NCBI GenBank assembly: GCA_947683625.1
Contig: CANTUR010000645.1
Span: 248,001-312,000 of the forward strand
Length of the DNA: 64,000 nt
Direction of reading: 5' to 3'
From: Mallotus nudiflorus
Taxonomy: Eukaryota; Streptophyta; Magnoliopsida; Malpighiales; Euphorbiaceae
Shown here: positions 21,604-34,108 of the stretch, one piece after another
Numbering within the stretch: position 1 is the first letter of the stretch
How the letters are laid out: each line of letters begins with the position of its first letter
The notes under the pieces: generated by a model
Told to the model about the DNA's origin: nothing
The model's database searches: none
The model's input: only the letters and a program-made list of their open reading frames with translations
Made by a program: the position numbers and the translations under genes

Positions 21604-22218
21604 AGATGTCCATTTTACAGGGGAGGTTCTGCCGAATTTTTGGTAGAATTCTCATAAAACGTGATGTCCAGTCGCACCCTAATCGCGATTCTGTGTTTAA
21701 TATTCTAGATCGAGTTCTAGGATGTTTCTGTTAGGTTTATTCTGATTTATGTCGTTATTGTTTGTCTAGTTACGCCGAGACCGAGGCCTAGTGGACCAGG
21801 CCCGTCGGATCCATTTCGTGGAGCGCACTAAGTGTGAGTTACTATTTTATATATATATGTTTTAGGATGCATGATTTTAGAAATATATGTTTTATTTTGA
21901 TTAAATATGCAGAAATAATGTGATTAGTATTTAAGTATATCTTTAGTTTATTTTTGGTTTATTTTTGGTATATATTAAATTATATGCATGTTTTATTAAT
22001 AAATTATATTTAAAATATTTTTAAATATATTTCTAGCTTAATTTATAATTTAATTGGATTTGTTTGACGTATATATACTCGAAATATACCTGGTTTACTT
22101 TTGGTATATTTTCAGTATATATATGGTTTATATTGTTATGTTATTTAAATTCATGCATCATTTATTTGTGAATGAATGTTTTATATTTATTAATGAAGGA
22201 TATCAATAGAACATGCTA

Positions 22219-22237
22219 CCTAGTGGGCAACACTAGG
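22219..22237 (+). other. LTR inverted repeat 3 (CCTAGTG...CACTAGG)
   Basis: CCTAGTG (22219-22225) and CACTAGG (22231-22237) form a 7-bp stem with a 5-nt loop. The repeat is kept in nearly all LTRs of the window. In the L subfamily the left arm is CCTGGTG (near 52015), which still pairs through a G-T wobble. Confidence 0.6.
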
Positions 22238-22340
22238 ACCGAGTACGTATTGGTGCTCTTATAGCATTTAGGCTATATTACTAACCAGTTTGAGGATTTT
22301 GATTGGAATTGATTTATCTGATGTGTGAGATGTGATTTTG

Positions 22341-22440
22341 GTGTGATTGTTGGAGCTCGGTTGACCTAGTGTCTCGGGGCCAATCACACTGACAGTCAGA
22401 CTGCTGGAGCTCGGTTGACTTAGTGTCTCGGGGCCAGTCT
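22341..22440 (+). other. LTR twin hairpins: same 31-nt loop on two different stems
   Basis: First unit: GTGTGATTG (22341-22349), a 31-nt loop, CAATCACAC (22381-22389), a perfect 9-bp stem. Second unit: AGACTG (22398-22403), a 31-nt loop, CAGTCT (22435-22440). The two loops are nearly identical (both carry GGAGCTCGGTTGAC and GTGTCTCGGGGC), while the stems differ in sequence yet are each self-complementary. A small CAGTCAGACTG palindrome lies between the units. Confidence 0.65.
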
Positions 22441-22700
22441 ATTGTCTAAATGGAATAAGTGAATATTTTGGAATAAGTGAGCCTGTATGGCTAGAGTTTT
22501 GTCTAACACTGTTTTCGAGGTTGCGATATTCTAGGTTCTATTTGATCCTTCATAAACGATGATTTTCAATGAAATATATATAAAATGATTTTATTGCATC
22601 TGTGTGTATTTGCCTATATATATACATATTAGATATATATTATTGACTGTATGCATTGTCATTTAGCATGCATGTATATATATTATAGTAATTCACTCAG

Positions 22701-22759
22701 TGAGGTCTGACTCCCCTCCGTTGACTATTTTTCAAGAGAGTCATCATCTTCAGACCTCA
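22701..22759 (+). other. LTR inverted repeat 5 (TGAGGTCTGA...TCAGACCTCA)
   Basis: TGAGGTCTGA (22701-22710) and TCAGACCTCA (22750-22759) form a perfect 10-bp stem. Directly inside, the GACTC and GAGTC arms can extend it. The enclosed segment also has a GTTGACTATTTTTCA stretch that in several copies pairs as GTTGACT with AGTCAAC. It is present in all LTRs covering this region, in both subfamilies. Confidence 0.6.
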
Positions 22760-22889
22760 GTAGCAGGCCTGTACACCGGATTTCTTTCGCCCCAATTTCT
22801 TTATGTAAACTGCTTATTTGAGTCTTGGGTTTATTTTATCTAGACACTGCAGTAGTCATTAAATATTTAAAGAGATGTTGTATTATATT

Positions 22890-25800
22890 TGTCACGACCC
22901 AAAACAGGGGCCATGACCGGCGTTAGGGAACGGGAATTCTTTCGAATCCGGAACCCGTAGCAAGCCTAAAAATAAAATAAATCATGCCATAATAACAGTA
23001 ACAATATAATATGCAGCGGAAAATAAAAATCATAATATCATAATATCATCCATATCAACTGGATTAATTCAAAACTCATCTCATCACATAAATTCTCTTT
23101 AATACAAATCCAGTTTCAATGTAGTACATCTCTTTAAAATAAAGTACATGAAATCCAATACTTTAATTCACAACTACTGCAATGTTTAGATAAAATAAAT
23201 AAGACTCAAGTAGACAGTTTACATAAAGAAGCCGGGGCGGAAGAAATCCGGCGTATCGACCTGCTACTGAGGTCTGAAGAAGTTGACTCTCCTGAAAAAT
23301 AGTCAACGGAGGGGAGTCAGACCTCACTGAGTGAATTACTATAATATATATACATACACACTAAATGATAATGCATACAATCAACAGTATATATATATCT
23401 AATATATATACAGGCAAATACACACAAATGCAGAAAATCATTTTTATATGTTTTATTGAAAATCATCTTTTATGAAGGATCACATAGAACCCTAGAATAT
23501 CGCAACCTCAGAAATAGTGTTAAACAACACTCTAGCCACACAGGCTCACTTATTCCAAATATATCCACTTAATCCATATGGACAGTAGACTGGCCCCGAG
23601 ACACTAAGTCAACCGAGCTCTAGCAGTCTGACTGCTAGTGTGATTGGCCCCGAGACACTTGGTCAACCGAGCTCCAGCAATCACACCCAAACCACATCTC
23701 ACACATATCAATAATCATAATCAAATCAATATCCACAAATAAGTTAGTATTATAGCCTAAAGCTATAGGCGTACCGGTACGTACTCGGTCCTAGTGCTGC
23801 CCACTAGGTAGCACGTTCTATTGATATCCTTCATCATTAAATATAAAACATTCATTCACGAAAATAAATAATGCATGAATATAAATGAAATAACAATATA
23901 ATCCATATATATACCGGAAATATACCAAAAGTAAACCAGGTATATTTCGAGTATATATATATATCAAATACATTCAATCAAATTATAAATTAAGCTGGAA
24001 ATATATTTAAAAACATTTTAAATATATTTTATTTACAAAACATGCATACAATTTAATATATACCAAAAATAAACCGAAAATATACTTAATATAAACTTAA
24101 GAAATAATCAAATTATTTATGCATATTTAATCAACATAAAACATGCATTTCTAAATCATGCATCCTAAGCATATATATATAGTATAGTAACTCACTTAAT
24201 GCGCTCCACGAGACAGGTCCGACGGGCCTGGTCCACTAGCCCTCGGTCTCGGCGCAACTAAACAAGAAATAAATAACCAATATCAGAATAACCCTAATAG
24301 AAATCCTAGAATTCAATCTAGAGTATTAAACACAGAATCGAAAATTAGGGTTCGACTGGATTTCACGTTTTACGAGAATTCTATCGAAAATCTGGCAGAA
24401 CCTCCCCTGTAAAATGGACATCTCTCTACTCAAAAGAGTAGAGCCGACCCTGCAAGAAACACACTTCGAAATACAAGCTCAACAAAAATCCACAACCCCT
24501 CGGTCGGACTCCAGACTACAATCTGTCGACCGGGGTCCACAAACACAGAATAATTCCAGATATAATAAAAATATCCTCACAACACAGTAATACCTCTCAT
24601 AGGTAAAAATTACATAATTAACCTTGAAACACTATAAAAACCGATTAAAACTCATTTTATTAGAAAAACCGTAAATTATATATATAATTGAAAATAATTC
24701 ACGAAAAATAGTTTTAATTAGTTAAAAATACTAAATATTTTGTAGAAATCATTTTTATACCTTAAATAACTAATAAAACTAATTAAATTACATTTTTAGA
24801 AAATTTAGGGTAAAATTACCAAAATACCCATATATATATAAATATACTTAAATTACTTCAAAAATTCACCAAAAATCATACAATTATCCAAAATTAATTT
24901 TCTCAACATATTTATCCATAATATCAATATTTAAACTCAATTAACCAATTAAATTCAAATAAAAACACATTTAACCTAATTTTTCCAAAATTCCATAAAC
25001 TTCAATAATTCAAAATAAATACTTAGAAATTCATAAAAATTACAAATAAATTCCTATAATTCATTTCAACACCTAATTCAACCATAAACTCCAATTTCAT
25101 AATTTAAATAATTAATTTCCGAAAATTAGAAAATAATATTAAAATATTCAAAAATACCCAAAAATCCAAACAATCTCCAAAAATTATACAAAAATTCATA
25201 CATGTATATTGAGCTACTAGGAACAACATTTGTGAAGGAAGTTTTCATGAATCATCCAATTAAAAGCTTAAAAAAATCGAAAACCCTAATAGGCCGAAAT
25301 TGACAAAATCGAAACCTAAGCAATTCTAGACCATTTTAGCTCAAACCAAAGCTAGAATCACACTCACCGGAGCTCAAGGAGAAGAAAGAGACCAGCGGTG
25401 TCGAAAACGGTGGCCGGAATCGGCGTGATCGACGGTGGATCGATTTTCGGCTTCTCCAGCCAAAATCGATCTCCAGACGCCGAAAACGGCCTCCTCAGGC
25501 GGCGAAATTGGTCGGGGAAGACGGTGGCACACCGGACGGCACACCCACTATGAAGGAACGGCACGGCAGCGACCGGAAATGGAGAAGGGAGAATCGGGAG
25601 GAAGAAGAAGAAGTCGGGGGCAAAATGGTAATTTTCCAAACTTTTTGATTTTTGACAAATATATGTATATATATATACTTTATACTATATATTAAAATAA
25701 TATTAAATTACACACATCAAATATACACCACACACATAAAAATATTAATATTTTAATAATTTATACTAAATAAAATTAATTAAATAACAATAAAACAATT

Positions 25801-26134
25801 AAATACTTAATAAAATATTAGGGTAATAATAAACCCTAATTAAATAATTATACACACACAGGCTTCATTTAATAATTTAAAAATATGTATGAGTTCATGC
25901 AAGTCCGTAAATACATTTAAAATAATTAATAATACATTGTTTACGTGAAAATTTCCCCGAAAATGCAAGTCCCGGGAAAATTTTACGTAAAACACTGAAA
26001 ATAATATACAGTAATTAAAATAGGTTTTAAATACATATTAACTCGTAAAAATATCATATAAAATACAAAAATTATTAACACTGCATATCCCGGTACAGTG
26101 TAAAAATATTTTTTTTAAAACACGGGATATTATA
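22890..26134 (-). mobile_element. Solo LTR 'E' with target duplication ATATT
   Basis: A complete 3,245-bp minus-strand LTR is inserted in LTR D. ATATT precedes (22885-22889) and follows (26135-26139) it. Its plus-strand right end reads GGGATATTATA, not TACA, so in sense it begins TATAAT instead of TGTAAT. No internal region remains. Twin hairpins are at 23587-23686 (AGACTG/CAGTCT and GTGTGATTG/CAATCACAC, each with a 31-nt loop) and the covarying hairpin at 24424-24443. It is the innermost and thus youngest layer of the stack. Confidence 0.97.
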
Positions 26135-27758
26135 ATATTTGAACTGGATTTGTATTAAGATTTATATATATGTAATGATGAGGATTTGATTTAAATCCAG
26201 TTGGTGCATATGCTATTATTATATTTATGATTTTTTATTTTCGCTGCATTATATATTGTTATTATTATTGCATGTTTTATTTTCTTTTTAGGCTTGCTAC
26301 GGGTTCCGGATTCGAAAGAATTCTCGTTCCCTAGCGCCAGTCATGGCCCCTATTTTGGGTCGTGACAGTTCCGCTGTCTGCCATCCCGTTTTCAGGCCAT
26401 CGGTGTGCCTCCCGGTGTGCCACCTCCTTCCCCAACCTTCCCCGTCACCAGCAGCTCCCTATTCCGTCGTGGTTTGGCCAGAATAAGCTCGAGAAGCCGA
26501 AACTTGAGCCACCGTCGTTCACGGCATTTTTGACCACCATTTTTAACACCGCCAGTCTCTTTCTTCTCCTTGAGCTCCGGTGAGTGTGATTCCAAGCTTT
26601 GTTTCACTTAAAATGGTCTAGATTTGCTTAGGTTTTGATTTTTGCAATTCGGCCATTTTAGGGTTCTTATTTTTTTGAAATTTGAATTGATTGATTCATA
26701 AAACATTCCTTCACAAATGTTGTTACCCTTAGCTTAATCTACATGTGTGAATTTTTGTAGAATTTTTGGAATTTATTTTGATTTTTGGGTATTTTTGAAT
26801 ATTTTATTATTATTTTCTAAATTTTGAAAATTAATTAAATAAATTATGAAATTGTGTTTTATGATAAATATAGGTGTTGAAATGGATTAAAGAAATTTAT
26901 TTGGAATTTTTGTGAATTTTTATGTATTTATTTTGAATTTAATTAGTTTATGTAATTTTTGAAAAATAGGGTTAATTGTATGTTTAATTGAAATTAATTA
27001 GTTAATTGAGTTTAATTATTGATATTATTGATAAATATGTTGAGAAAATTAATTTTGTGCAATTACATTATTTTTGGTGAATTTTAGGAGTAATTTTAAT
27101 ATATTTATATATATAGGGGTATTTTGGTAATTTTACCCTAAATTGACTAAAAATGTAATTAAATTGGTTTTAATAGTTATTTAAGGTATAAAAATGATTT
27201 TTACAAATTATTTAGTATTTTTAATTAATTAAAACTATTTTTCGTGAATTGTTTCAATTATATATATAATATACGATTTTTCTAATAAAATGAGTTTTTA
27301 TCGATTTTTATTGTGTTTTAGGGTTAATTACATAATTTCTACTTATCAAATGTATTTCTATGATATAAGGGTATTTTCGGTATTTTTGTATTGTTCTGTG
27401 AATTGTGGACCCTAGTCGGTAAACTGTAGTTTGGAGTCCGACCGAGGGGTTGTGATTATAATTCTGTGTCTATTTTTTGAAGTGTGTTTCTTTGCAGGGC
27501 CGGCTCTACTCTTTGAGTAGAGATATGTTTGTTTTACAGGGGAGGTTCTACCGGATTTTCAGTGGAATTCACATAAAACCTGATGTTCGGTCGAACCCTA
27601 ATTCTGATTCTGTGTCTAATACTCTAGATCGAGTTTCTAGGATTTTCTGTTAGGTTTATTATGATGTCTGTTATTTTGTTTGTTTAGTTGCGCCGAGACC
27701 AAGGCCTAGTGGACCAGGCCCATTGGACCCATCTCGAGGAGCGCACTAAGTGTGAGTT

Positions 27759-30700
27759 TGTCACGACCCAAAACAGGGGCCATGACCGGCGCTAGGGAAC
27801 GGGAATTCTTTCGAATCCGGAACCCGTAGCAAGCCTAAAAATAAAATGAATCATGCAATAATAACAATAACCATCCAATATGCAGCGGAAATAAAAATCA
27901 TAAATATAATAATAACAGTTTCATCACTGGATTTGAATCAAATCTCATCACATATATATATAATCTTTTAATACAAATCTAGTTTCAATATAATACATCT
28001 CTTTAAAATAAAATACATGAAATCTAATACTTTAATTCACAACTACTGCAGTGTCTAGATAAAATAAATAAGACTCAAGTAGATGATTTACACAAAGAAG
28101 CCGGGGCGGAAGAAATCTGGCGTATCGACCTGCTACTGAGGTCTGAAGAAGTTGACTCTCCTGAAAAATAGTCAACGGAGGGGAGTCAGACCTCACTGAG
28201 TGAATTACTATAATATATATACATACACACTAAGTGACAATACATACAATCAACAGTATATATATATCTAATATATATACAGGCAATTTCACACAGATGC
28301 AGAAAATCATTTTTATATATTTTATTGAAAATCCCAGTTTATGAAGGATCACATAGAACCCTAGAATATCGCAACCTCAAAAATAGTGTTAGACAACACT
28401 CTAGCCATACAGGCTCACTTAATCCAAATATATCCACTTAATCCATTTAGACAGTAGACTGGCCCCGAGACACTAAGTCAACCGAGCTCCAGCAGTCTGA
28501 CTACCAGTGTGATTGGCCCCGAGACACTTGGTCAACCGAGCTCCAGCAATCACACCTCCAAACCATATCTCACACATCAATTAAATAATATCCAATCAAT
28601 ATCCACAAATAAGTTAGTATTATAGCCTAAATACTATAGGCGTACCGGTACGTACTCGGTCCTAGTGCTGCCCACTAGGTAGCACGTTCTATCGATATCC
28701 TTCATCATTAATAATATAAAACATTCATTCACAAAAATAAATGATGCATGAAGTTCAATAAAATATCAACATAAAACATGCATTTCTAAATCATGCATCC
28801 TAAGCATATATATATATAATATAGTAACTCACCTAATGCGCTCCACGAGACGGGTCCGACGGGCCTGGTCCACTAGCCCTCGGTGTCGGCGCAACTAAAC
28901 AAGCAATAAATAATAGACATCATAATAAACCCTAACAGAAATCCTAGAATTCGATCTAGAGTATTTAACACAGAATCAGAAATTAGGGTTCGACTGGACA
29001 TCACGTTTTACGAGAATTCTACCAAAAATTCGGCAGAACCTCCCTTGTAAAACGGACATCTCTCTACTCAAAAGAGTAGAGCCGACCCTGCAAAGAAATA
29101 CACTTCGAAATACAAGCTCAACACCAATCCATAACCCCTCGATCGGACTCCAGACTACAATCTACCGACCGGAGTCCACAAACACATAAATAATTCAGAA
29201 ATATCAAAAATACTCTTAAAACCTAGAAATACATTTTATAGGTAGAAATTACATAATTAACCTTAAAACACTGTAAAAATCGATAAAAACTCATTTTATT
29301 AGTAAAACCGTATATTATATATATAATTGAAAATAATTCACGAAAAAAATAGTTTTAATTAGTTAAAAATACTAAATAATTTGTAGAAATCATTTTTATA
29401 CCTTAAATAACTATTAAAACCGATTAAATTACATTTTTAACCAATTTAGGGTAAAATTACCAAAATACCCCTATTTATATAAATATACTTAAATTACTTC
29501 AAAAATTCACCAAAAATTATACAATTATCCAAAATTAATTTTCTCAACATATTTATCAATAATATTAATAATTAAACTCAATTAACCAATTAAATTCAAT
29601 TTAAAACACAATTAACCCTAATTTCTCAAAATCACATAAACTTCAATAATTCAAAATAAATACTTAGAAATTCATAAAAATTCCAAATAAATTCCTATAA
29701 TTCATTTCAACACCTAATTTAACCATAAACTCCAATTTCATAATTTAAATAATTAATTTCCGAAAATTAGAAAATAATATTAAAATATTCAAAAATACCC
29801 AAAAATCCAAAAAATCTCCAAAAATTCTACAAAAATTCATACATGTATATTGAGCTACTAGCAATAACATTTGTGAAGGTAGTTTTCATGAATCATCCAA
29901 TTAGAAGCTCAAAAAAATCAAAAACCCTAATAGGCCGAAATTGAAAATTCGAAACCTAAGCAATTCTAGACCATTTTAGCTCAAACCGAAGCTAGAATCA
30001 CACTCACCGGAGCTCAAGGAGAAGAAAGAGACCGGCGGTGTCAAAAACGGTGGCCGAAATCGGCATGATCGACGGTAGCTCGATTTTCGGCTTCTCCGGC
30101 CAAAAATGGCTTCCAGGCGCCGGAAATGGCTACTGCAGGCGGCAGAAGAGGCTAGGGAAGGTGGTGGCACACCGGACGGCACACCAACGGTGAGAAATCG
30201 ATAGTATCAGCGATCGGACGGCGAGGAAACGATCGGGAGGGAGAAGAGAGAAGTCGGGGGCAAAATGGTAATTTTCCAAAAAACTTGATTTTTGATATAT
30301 AATGTGTATATATATATATACTTTATACTATATAATAAAATAATATTAATTTACACACATTAAATATACACCACACACATAAAATTTAATATTTTAATAA
30401 TTTATACTAAATAAAATTAATTAAATAACAATAAAACAAATAAATAATTAATAAAATATTAGGGTAATACTAAACCCTAATTAAATAAATATTTATATGT
30501 ATATACGGTGTTTAATATTTTAAAAATATGTATGAGTTCATGCAAGTCCGAAAATATATTTAAAATAATTAATAATAAATTATTTACGTGAAAATTTCTC
30601 CGAAAATGAAAGTCCCGGGAAAATTTTACGTAAAACACTGTAAATAAAACACAGTATTTAAAATAGGTTTTAAATACATATCAACTCATAAAAATATCGT

Positions 30701-30778
30701 AATATATATATACAAAAATTATTAACACTATATATCCCGATACAGTGTAAAAATATTTTAAAAACACGGGATATTATA
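27759..30778 (-). mobile_element. Solo LTR 'F' with target duplication GAGTT
   Basis: A 3,020-bp minus-strand LTR is inserted in LTR C, with GAGTT on both sides (27754-27758 and 30779-30783). Like E it ends TATA instead of TACA. Compared with LTR O (56256-59502) it lacks 235 bp, joined at a 9-bp microhomology CAACATAAA (28767-28775). It shares with O the variant GAAGTTCAAT near 28750, so F and O look like close relatives. No gene is visible. Confidence 0.96.
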
Positions 30779-32053
30779 GAGTTACTATTCTATATATATA
30801 TATGCTTTAGGGTGCATGATTTAGAAATGTATGTTTTATTTTGATTAATTATGCATAAATAATTCAATTAGTATTTAAGTTTATTTTTAGTTTATATTTG
30901 GTATATTTTCAAATTATATGCATGTTTTATTAATAAATTATTCTTAAAATTGGATTTATTTGACGTCTATATACTCAAAATATACCTGGTTTACTTTTGG
31001 TATATTTCGAGTATATATATATATATATAGTTTATATTGTTATTTTATTCAATTCATGCATCATTTACTGTTATGAATGTATGCTTTATATTTCAATGAA
31101 GGATATCAATAGAACATGCTACCTAGTGAGCAGCACTAGGACCGAGTACGTACCAGTACACTTATAGCATTTAGGCTATATTACTAACCTGTTTGAGGAT
31201 ATTGATTGGATTTGATTATTTAATGTGTGAGAAAGGTTTTGGGAGTGTGATTGTTGGAGCTCGGTTGCCCAAGTGTCTCGGGGCCAATCACATTAACAGT
31301 CTGACTGCTGGAGCTCAGTCGACTTAGTGTCTCGGGGCCAGTCTACTGTCTAAATGGAATAAGTGAATATTTGGAATAAGTGAGCCTATATGGCTAGAGT
31401 GTTGTCTAACACTGTTTTGAGGTTGCGATTTTCTAGGGTTCTATTTAATCCTTCATAAATTGTGATTTTCAATAAATATATAAAATTATTTTATTGCATC
31501 TGTGTGTAATTGCTTGTATACATACATATTATATATATCTTGTTGACTGTATGCATTGTCATTTAGTATGTATGTATATATATTATAGTAATTCACTCAG
31601 TGAGGTCTAACTCCCCTCCGTTGACTATTTTTCAGGAGAGTCATCGTCTTCAGACCTCAGTAGCAAGCCTGTACACCGGATTTCTTCCGCTCCGGCTTCT
31701 TTATGTAAACTGCTCACCTGAGTTTTATTTTATTTTCTAGACACTGCAATAGTCGTAAAATTGTTAAAAGATATTGTATTATATTTGTATGAGATATGTA
31801 CTTTAAATATTTGAACTAGACTTGTATTAAAAGTTTATTTATATATGAGATGAGGATTTGATTTAAATCCCGTCATGGATTATTATTTTTATATTTATGA
31901 TTTTATTCTGTTGCACAGTATTTTTCTTAATTGTGTTGTTATTATTTCTATTGTATGTTTTATTTTATTTTAGGCCTGCTACGGGTTCCGAATTCGAAAG
32001 AATTCCGTTCCCTAGCATCGATCATGGCCCCTGTTTTGGGTCGTGACAATTTT

Positions 32054-32164
32054 ATTATTATTGCATGCTTTTATTTTTATTTTAAAGGCTTGCTCTGGGT
32101 TCCGAATTCGAAAGAATTCCCATCCCCTAGCGCTAGTCATGGCCCCCTATTTTAGGTCGTGACA
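32054..32164 (+). repeat. LTR 'G', right end
   Basis: This is the last 111 bp of LTR G, following the ATTTT target duplication of LTR C and ending GGTCGTGACA at 32164. The next bases (ATCTT, 32165-32169) resume a different LTR at its base 91, so G was inserted there. The matching left duplication is lost. Confidence 0.9.
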
Positions 32165-34108
32165 ATCTTGAAAAAAAATATTATCGTTATAATTTTACGT
32201 TTAATTAATATATTTTACATAAATACATGTCATTAAATTATTATTTTGGGAAATAGTATTTTATTAAACCTTTAATTTAGAGCATTAATATTTTAATATT
32301 ATTATTTTAATGAATTACATTATTGATCTAAATTTTTATGAATTATACATATATTTATGCATGCATGAATAACATTAGGGTTTAATAATTAAATTATGTG
32401 TATATATTGTATTTTATTTGTGTTATATATATACAAATATCAAAAACCCTCCCTCACTCTCTTATTCTTCCCGAACGTCTTCTTCCTCACCTTCACCGTC
32501 CGTTTCTCTCCATTCAAAGCACCTCCAGCTCTTCCACCATCGACCACCTCCTCCTCCAGCAGCTCTGCCGCCATTCCCTTCCCTCTCCGACATCGATGGA
32601 GCTTGGAAAACCAGTTTTGGCCTAAAGTTTGCCTCACCTCCGTTCAAGTCGATTCCAGCCACCAAAATTGATGATTCTGGTGCCGTTGGACTCTTGAAAC
32701 TCCATAGAGGACGATTCCAAGCTCTTTGTGGCTTGAAAATACAATTTGGTAGGGTTTTGATCTTATTTCCATTTTTGGCCAATTATGCTTTTCAATTTTT
32801 TTTGAATTTCATTCCTTATGATTCAAACTTAATTACTTCACAAATATTGTTCCCCTTAGCTTAATCTACATCCTAGAATTTTTGTATAATTTTTGGAATT
32901 TATTTTGATTTTTGTGAATTTTTTATTATTTTATTATTATTTTATAATTTTCTTAAATTAAATAAATAAATTGTGAAATTGTGATTTTTAGTGTTTTTTT
33001 ATGGTTGATATTAATTTTAGAAATTAATTTATAATTTTTTTGATTTTTAGTAATTTTTATAATTATATTTAGTTTATGTCAATTTTGGAAATATAAGTTA
33101 AATATATATTTTGTTAGTAATTAATGGTTAATTAGGTGTATTTGTTGATTTTATTGAATAATATGTTGAGAAAATAATTTTAGAGTATTTATATAATTTT
33201 TATTGAATTTTTTAATATTATTAGTATTTTATGTGTATTTTTATATATTAGGGGCATTTTGGTAATTTGGTAGTAATTTTAGTTAAATATTAAGTTTAAA
33301 TGGTTTTAATAATTATTTGAGGTATAAAAATGATTTTTATAAATTAATTACTAATTTTAACTAATTAATACTATTTTTCAAAAATTATTTTCAAATTATA
33401 TATAATACACTATTTTTGTAAATAAATGGATTTATAGTAATTTTTAATATGTTTTGGACTAATTAAGTAATTTAGATTTTTAAAAATGAATTTTTATTAA
33501 TATTAGTGAATTTATCGAGAAATATTAATTTTAATAATATTATATTAATATTAGGGTTTTTAAGTAATTATCGGTGAAATAATTACTTTTGGTGTTTTTA
33601 ATGTTTAAATTGCTATATTTTAATACTAAAGGGCATTTTTGGTATTTATGGAATTTTCATATATTTTGTGTATTTTATTGTGAATTGTGGACCTCGGTCG
33701 GTGGAATTTATAGTTTGGGATCCCGACTGAGGGTTGTGAGAATATTTTGTACTTAAAGTGTATTTTATTGCAGGACCGGCTCTACTTTTTAAGTAGAGAG
33801 ATATCCATTTTATAGAGAAGATTCTACTGAATTTTTGGTAGAATTCTCATAAAACATGACATTCGGTCAAATTCCCATTCTTTATTTGTGTTTAGAATTA
33901 TAGATCGAGTCTCTAGAAGTTAAGTTAGAATTATTCTGATTTTTGTATTGTGATTTTATTGTTAGTTGCATTGAGACTGAGCCCTAGTGGACAAGGCCCA
34001 TCGGACCCGTCTCGAGGAGCGCACAACTGTGAGTTATTATAATGTATATGCATTGCTTAGGTTGCATGTTTTAGACTTCTATGTTTTGAACATAAATTTT
34101 TGCATAAT
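32165..34108 (+). repeat. 5' LTR of element L, first part
   Basis: This matches the 3' LTR of element L (49662-52892) collinearly from its base 91 to about base 2040. Over the first 235 aligned bases I count about 11 differences. It is plus-strand and is interrupted at its left by LTR G and at its right by LTR J. It contains the CCCTCCCTCACTC region (32447-32460) seen after the TA repeat at 50010. Hairpin 2 is of the CTCTACTT/AAGTAGAG form (near 33779). Frames at 32396-32864 are antisense-symmetric low-complexity reads of the GC-richer LTR part, not genes. Confidence 0.88.

Larger units (their letters stand above)
19939..26367 (+). mobile_element. Solo LTR 'D' with target duplication GTTCC, carrying E
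   Basis: A plus-strand LTR begins TGTAATATCCCGTG at 19939 and ends GGGTCGTGACA at 26367, interrupted only by LTR E. Its own sequence is 19939-22889 plus 26140-26367, about 3.18 kb. GTTCC flanks both sides (19934-19938 and 26368-26372). It is inserted in LTR C about 570 bp from that LTR's 5' end. It is the clearest plus-strand copy in which to read the LTR hairpins. Confidence 0.97.
19368..32048 (+). mobile_element. Solo LTR 'C' with target duplication ATTTT, carrying D, E and F
   Basis: A plus-strand LTR begins TGTAATATCCCGTG at 19368 and ends TTTGGGTCGTGACA at 32048. Its own sequence is 19368-19938, 26373-27758 and 30784-32048 (about 3.22 kb); the rest is nested LTRs D, E and F. ATTTT precedes (19363-19367) and follows (32049-32053) it. 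There is no internal region. The host is LTR G. C must predate D and F, which interrupt it. Confidence 0.96.

Noticed and set aside
25364..25695. GC-richer LTR segment with open frames on both strands, recurring near 17367-17618, 26362-26607 and 29976-30182
   Set aside because: It is the same LTR segment in several copies with different frames open in each, so no protein is maintained.
32396..32864. Ser/Pro-rich frames in all phases, repeated near 49976-50387
   Set aside because: They fall in a pyrimidine-rich part of the L-type LTR; several overlapping frames on both strands are open and none shows a domain. The TA tract gives only Ile/Tyr runs.
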